Shown: one piece after another, positions 1 through 8,929 of the stretch
How the letters are laid out: each line of letters starts with the position of its first letter
Numbering within the stretch: position 1 is the stretch's first letter
From: Flavobacteriales bacterium
Lineage (GTDB): Bacteria > Bacteroidota > Bacteroidia > Flavobacteriales_C > GCA-002722245
Assembly: GCA_002722245.1 (NCBI GenBank)
Contig: PBLA01000018.1
Location: forward strand, 1-64,000
Length of the DNA: 64,000 nt
Direction of reading: 5' to 3'
The notes under the pieces: generated by a model
The model's database searches: none
What the model was told of the DNA's origin: nothing
Seen by the model: only the letters and a program-made list of their open reading frames with translations
Translations under genes and position numbers: made by a program

Positions 1-90
1 AGCAAGCTAGAAATGCTGCCCCTCGACTTGCATGTGTTAAGCCTCCCGCTAGCGTTCATCCTGAGCCAGGATCAAACTCTTCGTTGTAAA
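1..90 (-). rRNA. 16S ribosomal RNA, 5' end only
   Basis: The reverse complement of this stretch contains the universal 16S start region, AGAGTTTGATCCTGGCTCAG followed by GATGAACGCTAGCGGGAGG and the CTTAACACATGCAAGTCGAG block. The gene is read on the minus strand and leaves the window at base 1, so only about 90 bases of the mature RNA are present. The exact mature 5' end is estimated from the usual 7-8 bases ahead of AGAGTTTGAT. The GGCAGCATTTCTAGCTTGCT segment is the start of the first variable region. Confidence 0.97.
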
Positions 91-170
91 TAAGAATTTT
101 AAATTTTGTAACTGGTCTTGGTTACTCTAACTATACAGTTAAAAGTAAACGCTGCTTCTATCTTCAATCT

Positions 171-181
171 TTCAAAGAACT
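171..181 (-). promoter_or_regulatory. boxA-like antitermination site in rRNA leader
   Basis: On the minus strand the leader reads AGTTCTTTGAA about 80 bases before the mature 16S start. This resembles the boxA element (TGCTCTTTGA type) used by the NusB/NusE antitermination complex in rRNA operons. The call rests on motif and position; a second boxA in the 16S-23S spacer lies outside the window. Confidence 0.55.
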
Positions 182-242
182 TTATATCTCTTGTCCTATT
201 GGACGATATCTCTTGTTCATGTCCGTTTTCAAAACGGGAGCG

Positions 243-273
243 CAAATTTAATGAACTATTTCTGAATTACAAA
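243..273 (-). promoter_or_regulatory. rRNA promoter P2 (Bacteroidetes type)
   Basis: On the minus strand a TTTG (-33 type) is followed after 19 bases by TAAATTTG, a perfect match to the Bacteroidetes -7 consensus TAnnTTTG. It lies about 155 bases upstream of the mature 16S end. Immediately downstream comes CTCCCGTTTT, which is also found after promoter P1. Confidence 0.65.
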
Positions 274-345
274 AATTAATGCCCAAAAAAAATTTACTTC
301 TCTTTGTTTTAATATTAAACGAACGTATTCCCGAAAACGGGAGGC

Positions 346-378
346 CAAAGATACAACAAAGCGTTTTTAACATCCAAA
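346..378 (-). promoter_or_regulatory. rRNA promoter P1 (Bacteroidetes type)
   Basis: On the minus strand TTTG is followed after 21 bases by TATCTTTG, matching TAnnTTTG. An A/T tract of about 35 bases lies directly upstream (about 379-415) and could act like an UP element. Directly after the -7 box the sequence reads CCTCCCGTTTTCGGG, containing the CCCG-TTTT-CGGG hairpin. It forms a tandem pair with P2. Confidence 0.62.
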
Positions 379-490
379 TGTTTATTCATGTTTTTTTTAT
401 TTTTTTTCTGCTCATCTTTTAATCTACTGATAAATAAGCTTCTAAATAAAAAAACAACCCTTTATTTACTTAAATAAAACATTTAGTCAT

Positions 491-515
491 AAAAAAAGGG
501 GCTATTAAAGCCCCT
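491..515 (-). terminator. Rho-independent terminator after cysN
   Basis: On the minus strand GGGGCTTTAATAGCCCC forms a short stem-loop followed by a run of seven T. It lies 25-50 bases past the cysN stop codon and would end the cysQ-cysC-cysD-cysN transcript before the rRNA promoters. Bases 87-539 contain no gene, only this terminator and the rRNA control region. Confidence 0.85.
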
Positions 516-539
516 TCACGAATTAATATATTTAAAAGG

Positions 540-1805
540 TTACAATACCATACCTGCGCCAACTGTTTCATTCGTTCCATTGTCCACTAAGATAATGGAC
601 CCTGTACCTCTATTTTTTGAGTATGAATCAACCATTAAAGGTTTGGAAACCTTAATTTTAGCTCTACAAATATCGTTTTTCCCAACTGTCTTGTCCTCGT
701 TAATTTCAGTAAGAGTATTAATGTCTACTTTATAGTCAACGTCTAAAACCATACCCATCGTTTCGTTTGACGTATGACGAACAGTATACTTTCCTCTGGA
801 TACAAGAGGTTTATCATTCATCCAACATAGCATGACATCTAACTCTTTCACTACACTTGGTGAATTGTCTGTTTTGGCAATAAGATCACCACGAGTAATA
901 TCAATTTCATCATGAAGCGTAAATGTTACACTCATCGGTGGATAGGCCTCAGGAATTTCTTTTTCCCCTAAGTAAATCTTTTTAATCGTAGATGATGTAC
1001 CAGATGGAAGTGCTGTAATCGAATCACCTACTTTAAAAACTCCTCCTTCTACTTTACCTGCAAATCCTCTAAAATCATGAAATTTTTCAGATTGAGGACG
1101 AATAACTCGTTGAACGGGAAATCTACCATCTTCGAAATTGATATCAGCATTAATCTCAACAGTTTCCAATGTTTCCATTAAGGTTAATCCTTTGTACCAC
1201 GAAGTATTGTCAGATCTTGACACAACATTATCACCTTTAAGTGCTGAAATCGGAATAAATCTAATATCAGGAACATTTAGCTTTGCAGAGAATTCCTCAT
1301 ACTGTGCCTTGATTTTTTCAAACTGTTCTTGAGAAAATTCTACTAAATCCATTTTATTGACACATACGACAATATGTTTGATACCCAACATATTTGCAAT
1401 AAAGGAATGACGACACGTTTGTTCTATAACACCATTTCTGGCATCTATTAAAATGATCGCCAAATTTGCTGTTGAAGCACCCGTAACCATGTTACGCGTA
1501 TATTCAATGTGCCCTGGTGTATCTGCAATGATAAACTTTCGTTTAGGTGTTGCAAAATAACGATAAGCAACGTCTATAGTAATTCCGGCCTCTCGCTCTG
1601 CTTTTAACCCGTCGGTAAGTAAGGCCAAATTCACTTGCTCATCTCCTCGCTTTTTGGAAGATTCCTCAATCGCCTCAATTTGATCTTCAAAAATTGATTT
1701 TGAATCATACATTAATCGACCTATTAATGTTGATTTTCCGTCATCAACACTTCCTGCTGTAGTAAATCTCAACAGGTCCATATCTAAATATCCTTGTGTG
1801 TCCAT
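540..1805 (-). CDS. cysN: Sulfate adenylyltransferase subunit 1 (GTPase)
   Basis: CysN is the regulatory GTPase of ATP sulfurylase; GTP hydrolysis drives formation of adenosine 5'-phosphosulfate (APS) by CysD. The 421-residue protein shows the EF-Tu-like GTPase motifs in order: GSVDDGKS at residues 18-25, DTPGH in the G3 position, and NKMD as G4. The rest is the beta-barrel EF-Tu domain 2/3 region. It is shorter than the roughly 475 residues of the enterobacterial enzyme, as is common in Bacteroidota. It is the last gene of the cysQ-cysC-cysD-cysN run on the minus strand, 55 bases after cysD, and is followed by a clear terminator. Confidence 0.96.
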   Translation of the reverse strand: MDTQGYLDMDLLRFTTAGSVDDGKSTLIGRLMYDSKSIFEDQIEAIEESSKKRGDEQVNLALLTDGLKAEREAGITIDVAYRYFATPKRKFIIADTPGHIEYTRNMVTGASTANLAIILIDARNGVIEQTCRHSFIANMLGIKHIVVCVNKMDLVEFSQEQFEKIKAQYEEFSAKLNVPDIRFIPISALKGDNVVSRSDNTSWYKGLTLMETLETVEINADINFEDGRFPVQRVIRPQSEKFHDFRGFAGKVEGGVFKVGDSITALPSGTSSTIKKIYLGEKEIPEAYPPMSVTFTLHDEIDITRGDLIAKTDNSPSVVKELDVMLCWMNDKPLVSRGKYTVRHTSNETMGMVLDVDYKVDINTLTEINEDKTVGKNDICRAKIKVSKPLMVDSYSKNRGTGSIILVDNGTNETVGAGMVL

Positions 1806-1860
1806 AGTTTACGTTTTATCAAATAACAATCATTGATGGAATACTGTCCCGATGATCAAA

Positions 1861-2763
1861 TTAAAAATATCCTTGTTTCTTTCTTTCCTCCATTGCTGCT
1901 TCAGAAACTTTATCATCTGCTCTATTTCCGCGTTCAGTTTGACGGGCAGAGGCAACTTCCTGAATAACTTTATCTAAGTCATCTGCATCACTTTCTATTG
2001 CACCAGTTATGGTCATGCACCCCAAGGTTCTGTATCGAATCGTTCTTTCTTCATACTTTTCTCCTTCTAACAAAGTATTGTATGGAGACTCTGCAATCAA
2101 AACTCCTTTTCGATCAACTACACTTCTTTTATGTGAAAAGTAAATTGAAGGCAGTTCAATTTCTTCTTTTTTAATGTATTGCCAAACATCCATCTCTGTC
2201 CAATTGGAGATTGGAAAAACTCGAAAGGATTCACCCATTGCTTTTTTTCCATTGTATAGATTCCAGAGCTCTGGTCTTTGATTTTTAGGATCCCATTCAC
2301 CAAAATCATTTCTATGCGAGAAAAAACGTTCTTTAGCTCTTGCTTTTTCTTCGTCTCTTCTTCCACCTCCAAAAGCAGCATCATATTCACCTTCTTCTAA
2401 TTTTTCCAATAAGGTGATAGACTGAAGTTGATTTCTTGATGGATTGATCCCAGGTTTCTCCTGAGCAGTTCCACGATCAATTGAGTCTTGAACCAACCCA
2501 ACATCCAAACGAACACCATATCGCTTTACAAGATTATCTCTAAACTCTAATGCTTCTGGAAAATTGTGCCCTGTATCTACATGTAAAAATGGAAATGGTA
2601 TTTTGGCAGGATAAAATGCTTTATAGGCCAAATGAACCATTGTTATAGAATCTTTTCCTCCGGAAAATAACAACACAGGGTTTTCAAACTGTTCTGCTAC
2701 TTCTCTAAAAATATGAATAGCTTCTGACTCAAGCTGTTCTAAATGACTTAGTGTATATGACAT
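1861..2763 (-). CDS. cysD: Sulfate adenylyltransferase subunit 2
   Basis: CysD is the catalytic subunit of ATP sulfurylase and transfers AMP from ATP to sulfate in the cytoplasm. The PP-loop motif SGGKDS is at residues 34-39, and the GRRDEEKARAKER segment typical of CysD follows mid-protein. The 300-residue length is standard. The start lies 2 bases after the cysC stop, so the two genes are almost certainly translated from one message. CysN follows 55 bases downstream and supplies the GTPase partner. Confidence 0.97.
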   Translation of the reverse strand: MSYTLSHLEQLESEAIHIFREVAEQFENPVLLFSGGKDSITMVHLAYKAFYPAKIPFPFLHVDTGHNFPEALEFRDNLVKRYGVRLDVGLVQDSIDRGTAQEKPGINPSRNQLQSITLLEKLEEGEYDAAFGGGRRDEEKARAKERFFSHRNDFGEWDPKNQRPELWNLYNGKKAMGESFRVFPISNWTEMDVWQYIKKEEIELPSIYFSHKRSVVDRKGVLIAESPYNTLLEGEKYEERTIRYRTLGCMTITGAIESDADDLDKVIQEVASARQTERGNRADDKVSEAAMEERKKQGYF

Positions 2764-2765
2764 AA

Positions 2766-3359
2766 CTAAAGTTGAATTTCTTTTAATACTATCTCGACTA
2801 ATTCGTTTTTACAGGTTTCTAAATCCTTTTCGTGCGTTCTTAATTCAATAAAAGGATTTTCAGAACCTTCAAAGGGAGAATCAAGCCCTGTGAAATTTTT
2901 GATTTCTCCAGCCAATGCTTTTTTATAAAGCCCTTTGACATCTCTCTCAGCACAAACATCGAACGGAGCATTTACATAAACCTCTCTAAATCCTTCACCA
3001 ATAATTTCTTCAGCTTGTTTTCTAATGGCTTTTGTAGGGCTTACCAGTGAGCATATCACAACATCTCCATTTTCCATGAACAACTTACTTACTTCAGCAG
3101 ATCTCCGGATATTCTCAATTCTATCTTCAAGAGAAAATGTAAGATTATTATTTACACCAGCTCGTAAGTTGTCACCATCAAGAAGTTTTGTGTGAATACC
3201 TCTTGAGTACAATTCATTTTCCAAAGCTCTTGCAATTGTACTTTTACCTGAACCTGATAAACCAAACATCCACAAGACTAAACCTTTGTGACCATTTAGC
3301 TTTTCTTTATCTGCTTGTTGAAGCAAAGTATCTTTTATGGGGAAAATATTTTCTTGCAC
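2766..3359 (-). CDS. cysC: Adenylylsulfate kinase
   Basis: CysC phosphorylates APS at the 3' hydroxyl to give PAPS, the activated sulfate used for sulfate reduction or for sulfation. The Walker A motif GLSGSGKS is at residues 33-40 and the DGDNLR motif, which binds APS, at 61-66. The 197-residue length fits the family. It sits between cysQ (1 base upstream) and cysD (2 bases downstream), in an obvious operon. No PAPS reductase (cysH) or sulfite reductase is in the window. Confidence 0.96.
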   Translation of the reverse strand: MQENIFPIKDTLLQQADKEKLNGHKGLVLWMFGLSGSGKSTIARALENELYSRGIHTKLLDGDNLRAGVNNNLTFSLEDRIENIRRSAEVSKLFMENGDVVICSLVSPTKAIRKQAEEIIGEGFREVYVNAPFDVCAERDVKGLYKKALAGEIKNFTGLDSPFEGSENPFIELRTHEKDLETCKNELVEIVLKEIQL

Positions 3360-3360
3360 G

Positions 3361-4137
3361 TTACTTCAATTTACTTGTACTGGTAGCCAAAAAAGGACCG
3401 TTTAACAAATTCTCTTTATTGTAGGTAAATACTTCTGTACAATCGGTATTTTTATATACTTCTCCACCAGCGGCTCTAACTATTGCATGTCCAGCAGCAA
3501 TATCCCATTCCATTGTTGGCCCAGATCGATAATACAAATCCGCACTTCCTTCTGCAACCATACAAAACTTCAATGAAGAGCCTACAGAAAACGTTTCTTT
3601 TACTCCAATTTCCTCATAATAGGCTTGCTCTTCAGGTTTTGCATGAGATTTACTCCCAACAGCAATCCAATCTCCTTTATTGGTATTAACTTTAAGCTCT
3701 TTCAACTCATCCTCACCTTCTTTTTTAAATGCACCAAGGCCATGTATACCAAAGTAAAACACATCTTTTACAGGAACATAGATTCCTCCAAAAGTTGGCA
3801 CACCGTTTTCTATCAAAGCTATATTCACAGTAAATTCTCCATTTCGATTTATAAATTCTTTTGTGCCATCGAGTGGATCCACACACCAGAATTTTTTAAA
3901 TTCCTTTCTTTCTTCGAATGAAATACTTTCTAATTCTTCTGAAACAATAGGATAATCGAAACTTGATTCTAAACCTGAGACAATTTCTTTATTGGAAGCC
4001 AAATCCGCTAGTGTGAGTGGAGAATTATCATCCTTATGATCAACAGCAATGTTTTCATCTGCATTGTATATCTCCATAATTTTCTCACCTGCATCCTTTA
4101 GAATAGGTCCAATAATATCTATTAACTCGTTGTTCAT
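3361..4137 (-). CDS. cysQ: 3'(2'),5'-bisphosphate nucleotidase
   Basis: CysQ removes the 3' phosphate from PAP, the by-product of PAPS use, and keeps the sulfate activation pathway running. The inositol monophosphatase-fold signature VDPLDGTKEF (residues 86-95) supplies metal ligands together with the EE pair at 67-68, and WDIAAGHAIV near residue 210 is the second signature. At 258 residues it is full length. It appears to be the first gene of the cys operon, with bshA ending 43 bases upstream on the same strand. Confidence 0.94.
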   Translation of the reverse strand: MNNELIDIIGPILKDAGEKIMEIYNADENIAVDHKDDNSPLTLADLASNKEIVSGLESSFDYPIVSEELESISFEERKEFKKFWCVDPLDGTKEFINRNGEFTVNIALIENGVPTFGGIYVPVKDVFYFGIHGLGAFKKEGEDELKELKVNTNKGDWIAVGSKSHAKPEEQAYYEEIGVKETFSVGSSLKFCMVAEGSADLYYRSGPTMEWDIAAGHAIVRAAGGEVYKNTDCTEVFTYNKENLLNGPFLATSTSKLK

Positions 4138-4179
4138 AAAATTGAATAAGGTGCAAAAGTAATGATTTAAGTTTAGAGT

Positions 4180-5322
4180 TTAAAGCTTTAATAATAAGTC
4201 TTTGTAGAGTCTTTCATATAATGGTAAAATATTGGAAATATTAAACCTTTTCGCTTTTTGAAAAGCATTTAAGGATATTTGATTGTAAAGAGCTTCATCC
4301 TTCAGAAGGTTTAGCAAATTTTTAGCCATATCATCTACATCACCAACATCACTTAAAAAGCCCGTTTTTCCATGCTCATTGACTTCGGGAATCCCACCTG
4401 TATTAGAAGAAATAACAGGTACACCTGCAGCCATGGCTTCTAATGCAGAAACACCAAAACTTTCCGTTTCACTAGTCATTAAATAAACATCTGCTGAACA
4501 AAGAGCCTTTTCTGTTTCTTTTATCTTGCCCAAAAAATATGTGGAATCTTCTACGTTTTGTTCTCTTGCTAACCGCTCCATACTTGAGCGCTCGGGGCCA
4601 TCTCCTATTAAAATCAAACGAGTCGCTATCTCCTTATTTACTCGTGCATGAATTTTAATGATATCCTGTATTCTCTTTACTTTTCGAAAATTAGAAATGT
4701 GCATTAAAATACGTTCACCTTCAGGAGCAAAAACAGCCTTTTTACAATCAGATTCCTTATTGTTGAATTTAGAAACACAAACAAAATTCGGAACAACTTG
4801 AATTTCCTTGGATACGTTAAAATGATTGTATGTGTCTTTTTTCAAGCTTTCTGATACAGAGGTGACTATATCTGACTGGTTAATCGCAAAAGATATAGTA
4901 GGTTCAAATTCAGGCTCCTTACCAACTAAGGTAATATCGGTTCCATGAAGCGTTGTTATGTAAGGGATTTTAATTCCTTGCTCGTTTAAAATTTGTTTTG
5001 CTAAATATGCTGCGGATGCGTGAGGAATTGCATAATGCACATGTAATAAATCAAGTTTTTCATATTTAACTACCTCTACAATTTTGCTGGTTAAAGCAAC
5101 CTCAAAAGGTTGATGTTGAAATAGCGGATAAGGGTTTAACACTACTTCATGAAAAAATATATTTTTTTCAAACACATTTAATTTTACAGGTTGACTTGAT
5201 GTGATAAAATGGACCTCATGTCCATTATTCGCTAATGCGGAACCCAACTCAGTAGCAATTACTCCACTTCCCCCAAATGTTGGATAACAAACTATTCCTA
5301 TTTTCAAATTGTTCCTTGCCAT
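4180..5322 (-). CDS. bshA: N-acetyl-alpha-D-glucosaminyl L-malate synthase
   Basis: BshA is the GT4 glycosyltransferase that joins UDP-GlcNAc and L-malate in the first step of bacillithiol synthesis. The N-terminus shows the family's [16 protein letters not shown] segment (residues 12-27), and the EX7E donor-binding motif is seen as [14 protein letters not shown] near residue 286. The length of 380 residues matches. Its start overlaps the end of the upstream membrane protein gene by 19 bases, suggesting translational coupling. Its place next to the cys operon makes sense because bacillithiol contains cysteine. Confidence 0.92.
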   Translation of the reverse strand: MARNNLKIGIVCYPTFGGSGVIATELGSALANNGHEVHFITSSQPVKLNVFEKNIFFHEVVLNPYPLFQHQPFEVALTSKIVEVVKYEKLDLLHVHYAIPHASAAYLAKQILNEQGIKIPYITTLHGTDITLVGKEPEFEPTISFAINQSDIVTSVSESLKKDTYNHFNVSKEIQVVPNFVCVSKFNNKESDCKKAVFAPEGERILMHISNFRKVKRIQDIIKIHARVNKEIATRLILIGDGPERSSMERLAREQNVEDSTYFLGKIKETEKALCSADVYLMTSETESFGVSALEAMAAGVPVISSNTGGIPEVNEHGKTGFLSDVGDVDDMAKNLLNLLKDEALYNQISLNAFQKAKRFNISNILPLYERLYKDLLLKL

Positions 5323-7325
5323 TTCCTAATTAACCATTCAATACTTATCAAACCTATAAGAAAATATAACATCCATGAATGCTTAAGCAATAAATCCGTG
5401 ATTGATTCCACATAAGTAATCGACTTAAATCTATTTGATTCCAAGAGATCAGATAATGTTTGATCCCTATCTTTCCATAAATTAAATGTTCCTTTGTCTG
5501 AAATCAATCTTAATCTTTCAAAATTTGAAGACAAATGTTCTGATTCCACTTTAATTTCTTTAACGATAAATCTTTTTTCTCGTTTTAATTGTTGACCGCC
5601 TTTTTCAATTTCAACCTTTACTTTATATACTCCCGGGATAAGTAATCCAAAATTGATTCTGTAAGCTGAGTCTGTCTTTAAAAAAGTTGATTGCTCAACG
5701 ATGGAATCATTTCTTATCAATATTGATTTCAATTCTCCAGAATTATCAAGCTCATTCGACTGATTTCGATATATAGCTTCAAACGACACGTCTTCACCCT
5801 GAAGAAATTCATCAAAGCCATTAATTTTTAGCTTAGAATTATCAATATGGACTGAAACAAAATCAATGGCTTTGTGTAACAAACTGGACATTATCTTCTC
5901 GCCTCTTAAACCATATCTCCAATATCCCTCACCTAAAAACATACAAAAAGAGACGCCCTGATGATGAGAAAAGGCAATCGCATCATAGTCAGTTTGGACA
6001 CCATTGATAGTCTGTTTTGCAAGAGAAGTTGATTCGCCTTGTATTACCCATTTTCCAAAAGGCATATTTACTCTTTGGTTTCCTTCAAGAAGCGTCTTGA
6101 TGCCATCTGTTCGTTTGAATAACGAAAATTGGTTAGGCAACCAAAGCCCAACATCATCATTTGAGTTATCCAATCGCACAAATTTCACAAACTCATTATT
6201 AAACGACCCTTTTGATCCTGTGACCCAAATAAAACCTGTTTTAGACGTTTTTATTTTTTCCAACCAATATTTTACATCTTCATTTTTTGTCGCATTACCG
6301 ATCATAATGACAGCGTTATACTCTGCACAGTCTTTTAATCGATCAGTAAAATTTGTAGAAACCACCTCTAAATGACTTAGGCCAAATAGAGCAGTTTTTG
6401 TCAATCGGACGTCTGGATGAGGAAAATCATAAACCATTAATATTTTTTGTTTCTTCTCCTTTACCTTAATGAAATGAATCAGCTTATTGTTATCAATTGA
6501 TTGTTCTTTTTGTGTATTACTCACTGTTACCTCTAGAGGATAAACGCCTTTTTCTTTTGCACTAATAAGGGATTTAAACTTGAAAAAATCCTTCATTTTT
6601 GTGGGAGTATAAGTACGCTCATCAACCACATCGCCTTGGAATTTAAGTTGAATTAACTGAGGCTGACCTTCACACGCTTCAAAACTAAGCACAGACTCAA
6701 CAGAAAACTCATTTTTTAAATAAACAACGTCATTATGAAAGGCCTTTTTTACTTTAGCGTCAGGAAAGGATGAAGAGTCTCCTACTCCAATGGTATAAAA
6801 TGGGTATTCCTTAGTTGGAATATTCATTTCACCTTGAGTTAATATACCATCGGATATCAATAAAGCTCCTCCTATATTACTACTTGGGAAAAGATCATCT
6901 AGTCCATTTAAAGTAGCGGACAAATTTGTTCCCTGACGATTGAATGTTAAAGAGTCCCCAATATTAATCCTCGATGAAAAAGGAAGCATTTTAATATCAA
7001 CCCCATTTAACGTTTTCTTTAACTGATTCTCAAAAAGGCTAAATTCATTCGAGAAAGCAGAATCCATCAATGAAATGGATCTTGAATTATCTATTAATAC
7101 AGGAAAAATAGGATCCTGAATTGTTTCCTTTTTACTCACAGAAAGAGGAGCGAAAAGGAAAAAAATAAGAATACTCACAATAAAAAAGCGACACATGAAA
7201 AGAATAATCCGAATTCCTTGTGCCGCCTCTTTTATTTTTTTGTCTTTGAAATAAAATATTGTAGCAGCAGAGATCCCAACAATAACGCTGGTTAATACTG
7301 CTAAAACAGAAGATTCTATATTCAA
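5304..7325 (-). CDS. VWA-like membrane protein with glutamine amidotransferase-like region
   Basis: This is a 673-residue membrane protein of unknown role that is common in Bacteroidota. Two N-terminal membrane helices (about residues 5-27 and 38-62) are followed by a VWA-like domain with a MIDAS-type DNSRS motif. A middle region starting at KILMVYDFPHPD resembles a class I glutamine amidotransferase fold used as a structural module. One C-terminal helix (about 650-668) precedes a short basic tail. The architecture recalls BatA/aerotolerance-type VWA proteins. It overlaps bshA by 19 bases and follows fabG by 18 bases. Confidence 0.8.
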   Translation of the reverse strand: MNIESSVLAVLTSVIVGISAATIFYFKDKKIKEAAQGIRIILFMCRFFIVSILIFFLFAPLSVSKKETIQDPIFPVLIDNSRSISLMDSAFSNEFSLFENQLKKTLNGVDIKMLPFSSRINIGDSLTFNRQGTNLSATLNGLDDLFPSSNIGGALLISDGILTQGEMNIPTKEYPFYTIGVGDSSSFPDAKVKKAFHNDVVYLKNEFSVESVLSFEACEGQPQLIQLKFQGDVVDERTYTPTKMKDFFKFKSLISAKEKGVYPLEVTVSNTQKEQSIDNNKLIHFIKVKEKKQKILMVYDFPHPDVRLTKTALFGLSHLEVVSTNFTDRLKDCAEYNAVIMIGNATKNEDVKYWLEKIKTSKTGFIWVTGSKGSFNNEFVKFVRLDNSNDDVGLWLPNQFSLFKRTDGIKTLLEGNQRVNMPFGKWVIQGESTSLAKQTINGVQTDYDAIAFSHHQGVSFCMFLGEGYWRYGLRGEKIMSSLLHKAIDFVSVHIDNSKLKINGFDEFLQGEDVSFEAIYRNQSNELDNSGELKSILIRNDSIVEQSTFLKTDSAYRINFGLLIPGVYKVKVEIEKGGQQLKREKRFIVKEIKVESEHLSSNFERLRLISDKGTFNLWKDRDQTLSDLLESNRFKSITYVESITDLLLKHSWMLYFLIGLISIEWLIRKWQGTI

Positions 7326-7343
7326 TGGACTTTTTTTAAAAAA

Positions 7344-8090
7344 TTACATGGACATTCCGCCACAAATATTAATAACCTGACCAGTAATATAGGCACTTCG
7401 ATCAGAACCTAAAAAAACACATAAATCAGCAACTTCTTCAGCTTGACCTGGCCTTTGCAAAGGAATTCCTTTAATCCAATCTGCCACAACATCTTCTCCT
7501 AATACTTCCGTCATTTCTGTAGCAATAAATCCTGGCGCAATTGCATTAGATCGTATATTCCTTGACCCTAATTCTTTTGCCACAGATTTTGTAAAACCGT
7601 ATATACCCGCTTTAGAAGCAGCATAATTTGCCTGTCCAGCATTTCCATTTACACCAACAACTGATCCAACATTAATAATTGAACCTTTTCTCGCTTTCAA
7701 AAACGTTCTTAACGCTCCTTTTGTTGTATTAAATACTGATTTTAAATTTGTAGCAATTACCTCATCAAACTGCTCCTCCGACATTCTCATAAGAAGATTA
7801 TCTCGCGTAATCCCTGCATTGTTCACAATGATATCTAACCCTCCAAAATCCTTAACGATATTAGCAATTAATTCTTCAGCTTGTGCATAATCTCCTGCAT
7901 TGCTTTTATACCCTTTTGCTTCTACACCAGCAGCCTTTAATTCTTCTTCAAAAGCTCTTGCTTTTTCCTCTGAACTTAAATACGTGAAGGCCACTTTAGC
8001 ACCCTCTAAAGCATACTTTTGCGCGATTGCTTTTCCTATACCTCTTGACGCACCTGTTATCAAGGCGACTTTACCTAATAATTGTCCCAT
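7344..8090 (-). CDS. fabG: 3-oxoacyl-[acyl-carrier-protein] reductase
   Basis: FabG is the NADPH-dependent ketoacyl-ACP reductase of fatty acid elongation. This 248-residue short-chain dehydrogenase has the TGASRGIG dinucleotide motif at residues 12-19, the NNAG motif near residue 90, and the catalytic Ser/Tyr/Lys arrangement ending in YAASKAG around 155-160. The C-terminal GQVINICGGMSM is typical of FabG. It is transcribed away from the beta-barrel gene at 8142, the two sharing a 51-base divergent promoter region. Confidence 0.94.
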   Translation of the reverse strand: MGQLLGKVALITGASRGIGKAIAQKYALEGAKVAFTYLSSEEKARAFEEELKAAGVEAKGYKSNAGDYAQAEELIANIVKDFGGLDIIVNNAGITRDNLLMRMSEEQFDEVIATNLKSVFNTTKGALRTFLKARKGSIINVGSVVGVNGNAGQANYAASKAGIYGFTKSVAKELGSRNIRSNAIAPGFIATEMTEVLGEDVVADWIKGIPLQRPGQAEEVADLCVFLGSDRSAYITGQVINICGGMSM

Positions 8091-8141
8091 TTATCCTAAA
8101 TAAAATATGTATTTTCGTGATTTCAATATTACAACTAAGAT

Positions 8142-8924
8142 ATGAGATTTTTGCTGTTTACCGTCTTTTCATTGTCCATTTCATTAAATTCTTTTGCACA
8201 GGGATGGGTAGACACTGGAATTAAAGGAGGTTATGGAAGTTCTGCACTTGTTAACCCGAATGTTTGGAACAATACAACTGTTGAACATTTATTATCTCCA
8301 GCATATACTTTTGGGGGAAAAGTTGGTCTAAACTTTAACATGAACTATCAAATCACACTTGACTTCTTGCACAAGGGATCAAGTCAGCGATACTTATTTC
8401 AACCCGAATTAAACACTGTGACAAACGGTGATGTTAGAACAAAATGGAACAAGACTGTGCGCTACAGTTCTTTTGACCTTCCATTGTTGTTTAGACACAA
8501 CAGTGACAACGGAAGCTTCTTTGAAATTGGACCGCAATTTTCATTTATGGGTAAAATTAATGAAACAACTGACGCCTCAGGAAGTTCAGTTGAAAGGGAT
8601 GTAAAAGACAATTTCAACTCCACAAATTTCGGTGCAGTTGTAGGTTTTGGAAGTTTTCTTTTAGGATCTCAAAACACGTATCTCGTTTTAGGATTTCGCG
8701 TCCATTATGGACTACAAGACTTAATTTCTGATAAAGGTGGAAAGGACCAAACCGTATATTATCCTATTAACAATCAAGAACTGGATTCTTACGAGCCAGG
8801 ATTTCAATTTGAAGATTACAAAGCAACCAATCCGTTGAGTGCTGTGGTTTATTTAGAAATAAATTATGACTTAGCCTACTTAACACGATCGGAATGTAAA
8901 AGAACGGCATTAAGATTTTTTTAA
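8142..8924 (+). CDS. Outer-membrane beta-barrel protein
   Basis: A 260-residue secreted protein. A clear signal peptide (MRFLLFTVFSLSISLNSFAQ) is followed by alternating aromatic and polar strands with glycines, such as GGKVGLNFNMNYQITLDF, as in the PorT/OMP_b-brl family of Bacteroidota. No enzymatic motif is seen. It stands alone on the plus strand, with fabG divergent upstream and mazG converging 5 bases downstream. The function is unknown; a small outer-membrane barrel is the best reading. Confidence 0.75.
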   Translation: MRFLLFTVFSLSISLNSFAQGWVDTGIKGGYGSSALVNPNVWNNTTVEHLLSPAYTFGGKVGLNFNMNYQITLDFLHKGSSQRYLFQPELNTVTNGDVRTKWNKTVRYSSFDLPLLFRHNSDNGSFFEIGPQFSFMGKINETTDASGSSVERDVKDNFNSTNFGAVVGFGSFLLGSQNTYLVLGFRVHYGLQDLISDKGGKDQTVYYPINNQELDSYEPGFQFEDYKATNPLSAVVYLEINYDLAYLTRSECKRTALRFF

Positions 8925-8929
8925 TCGAC

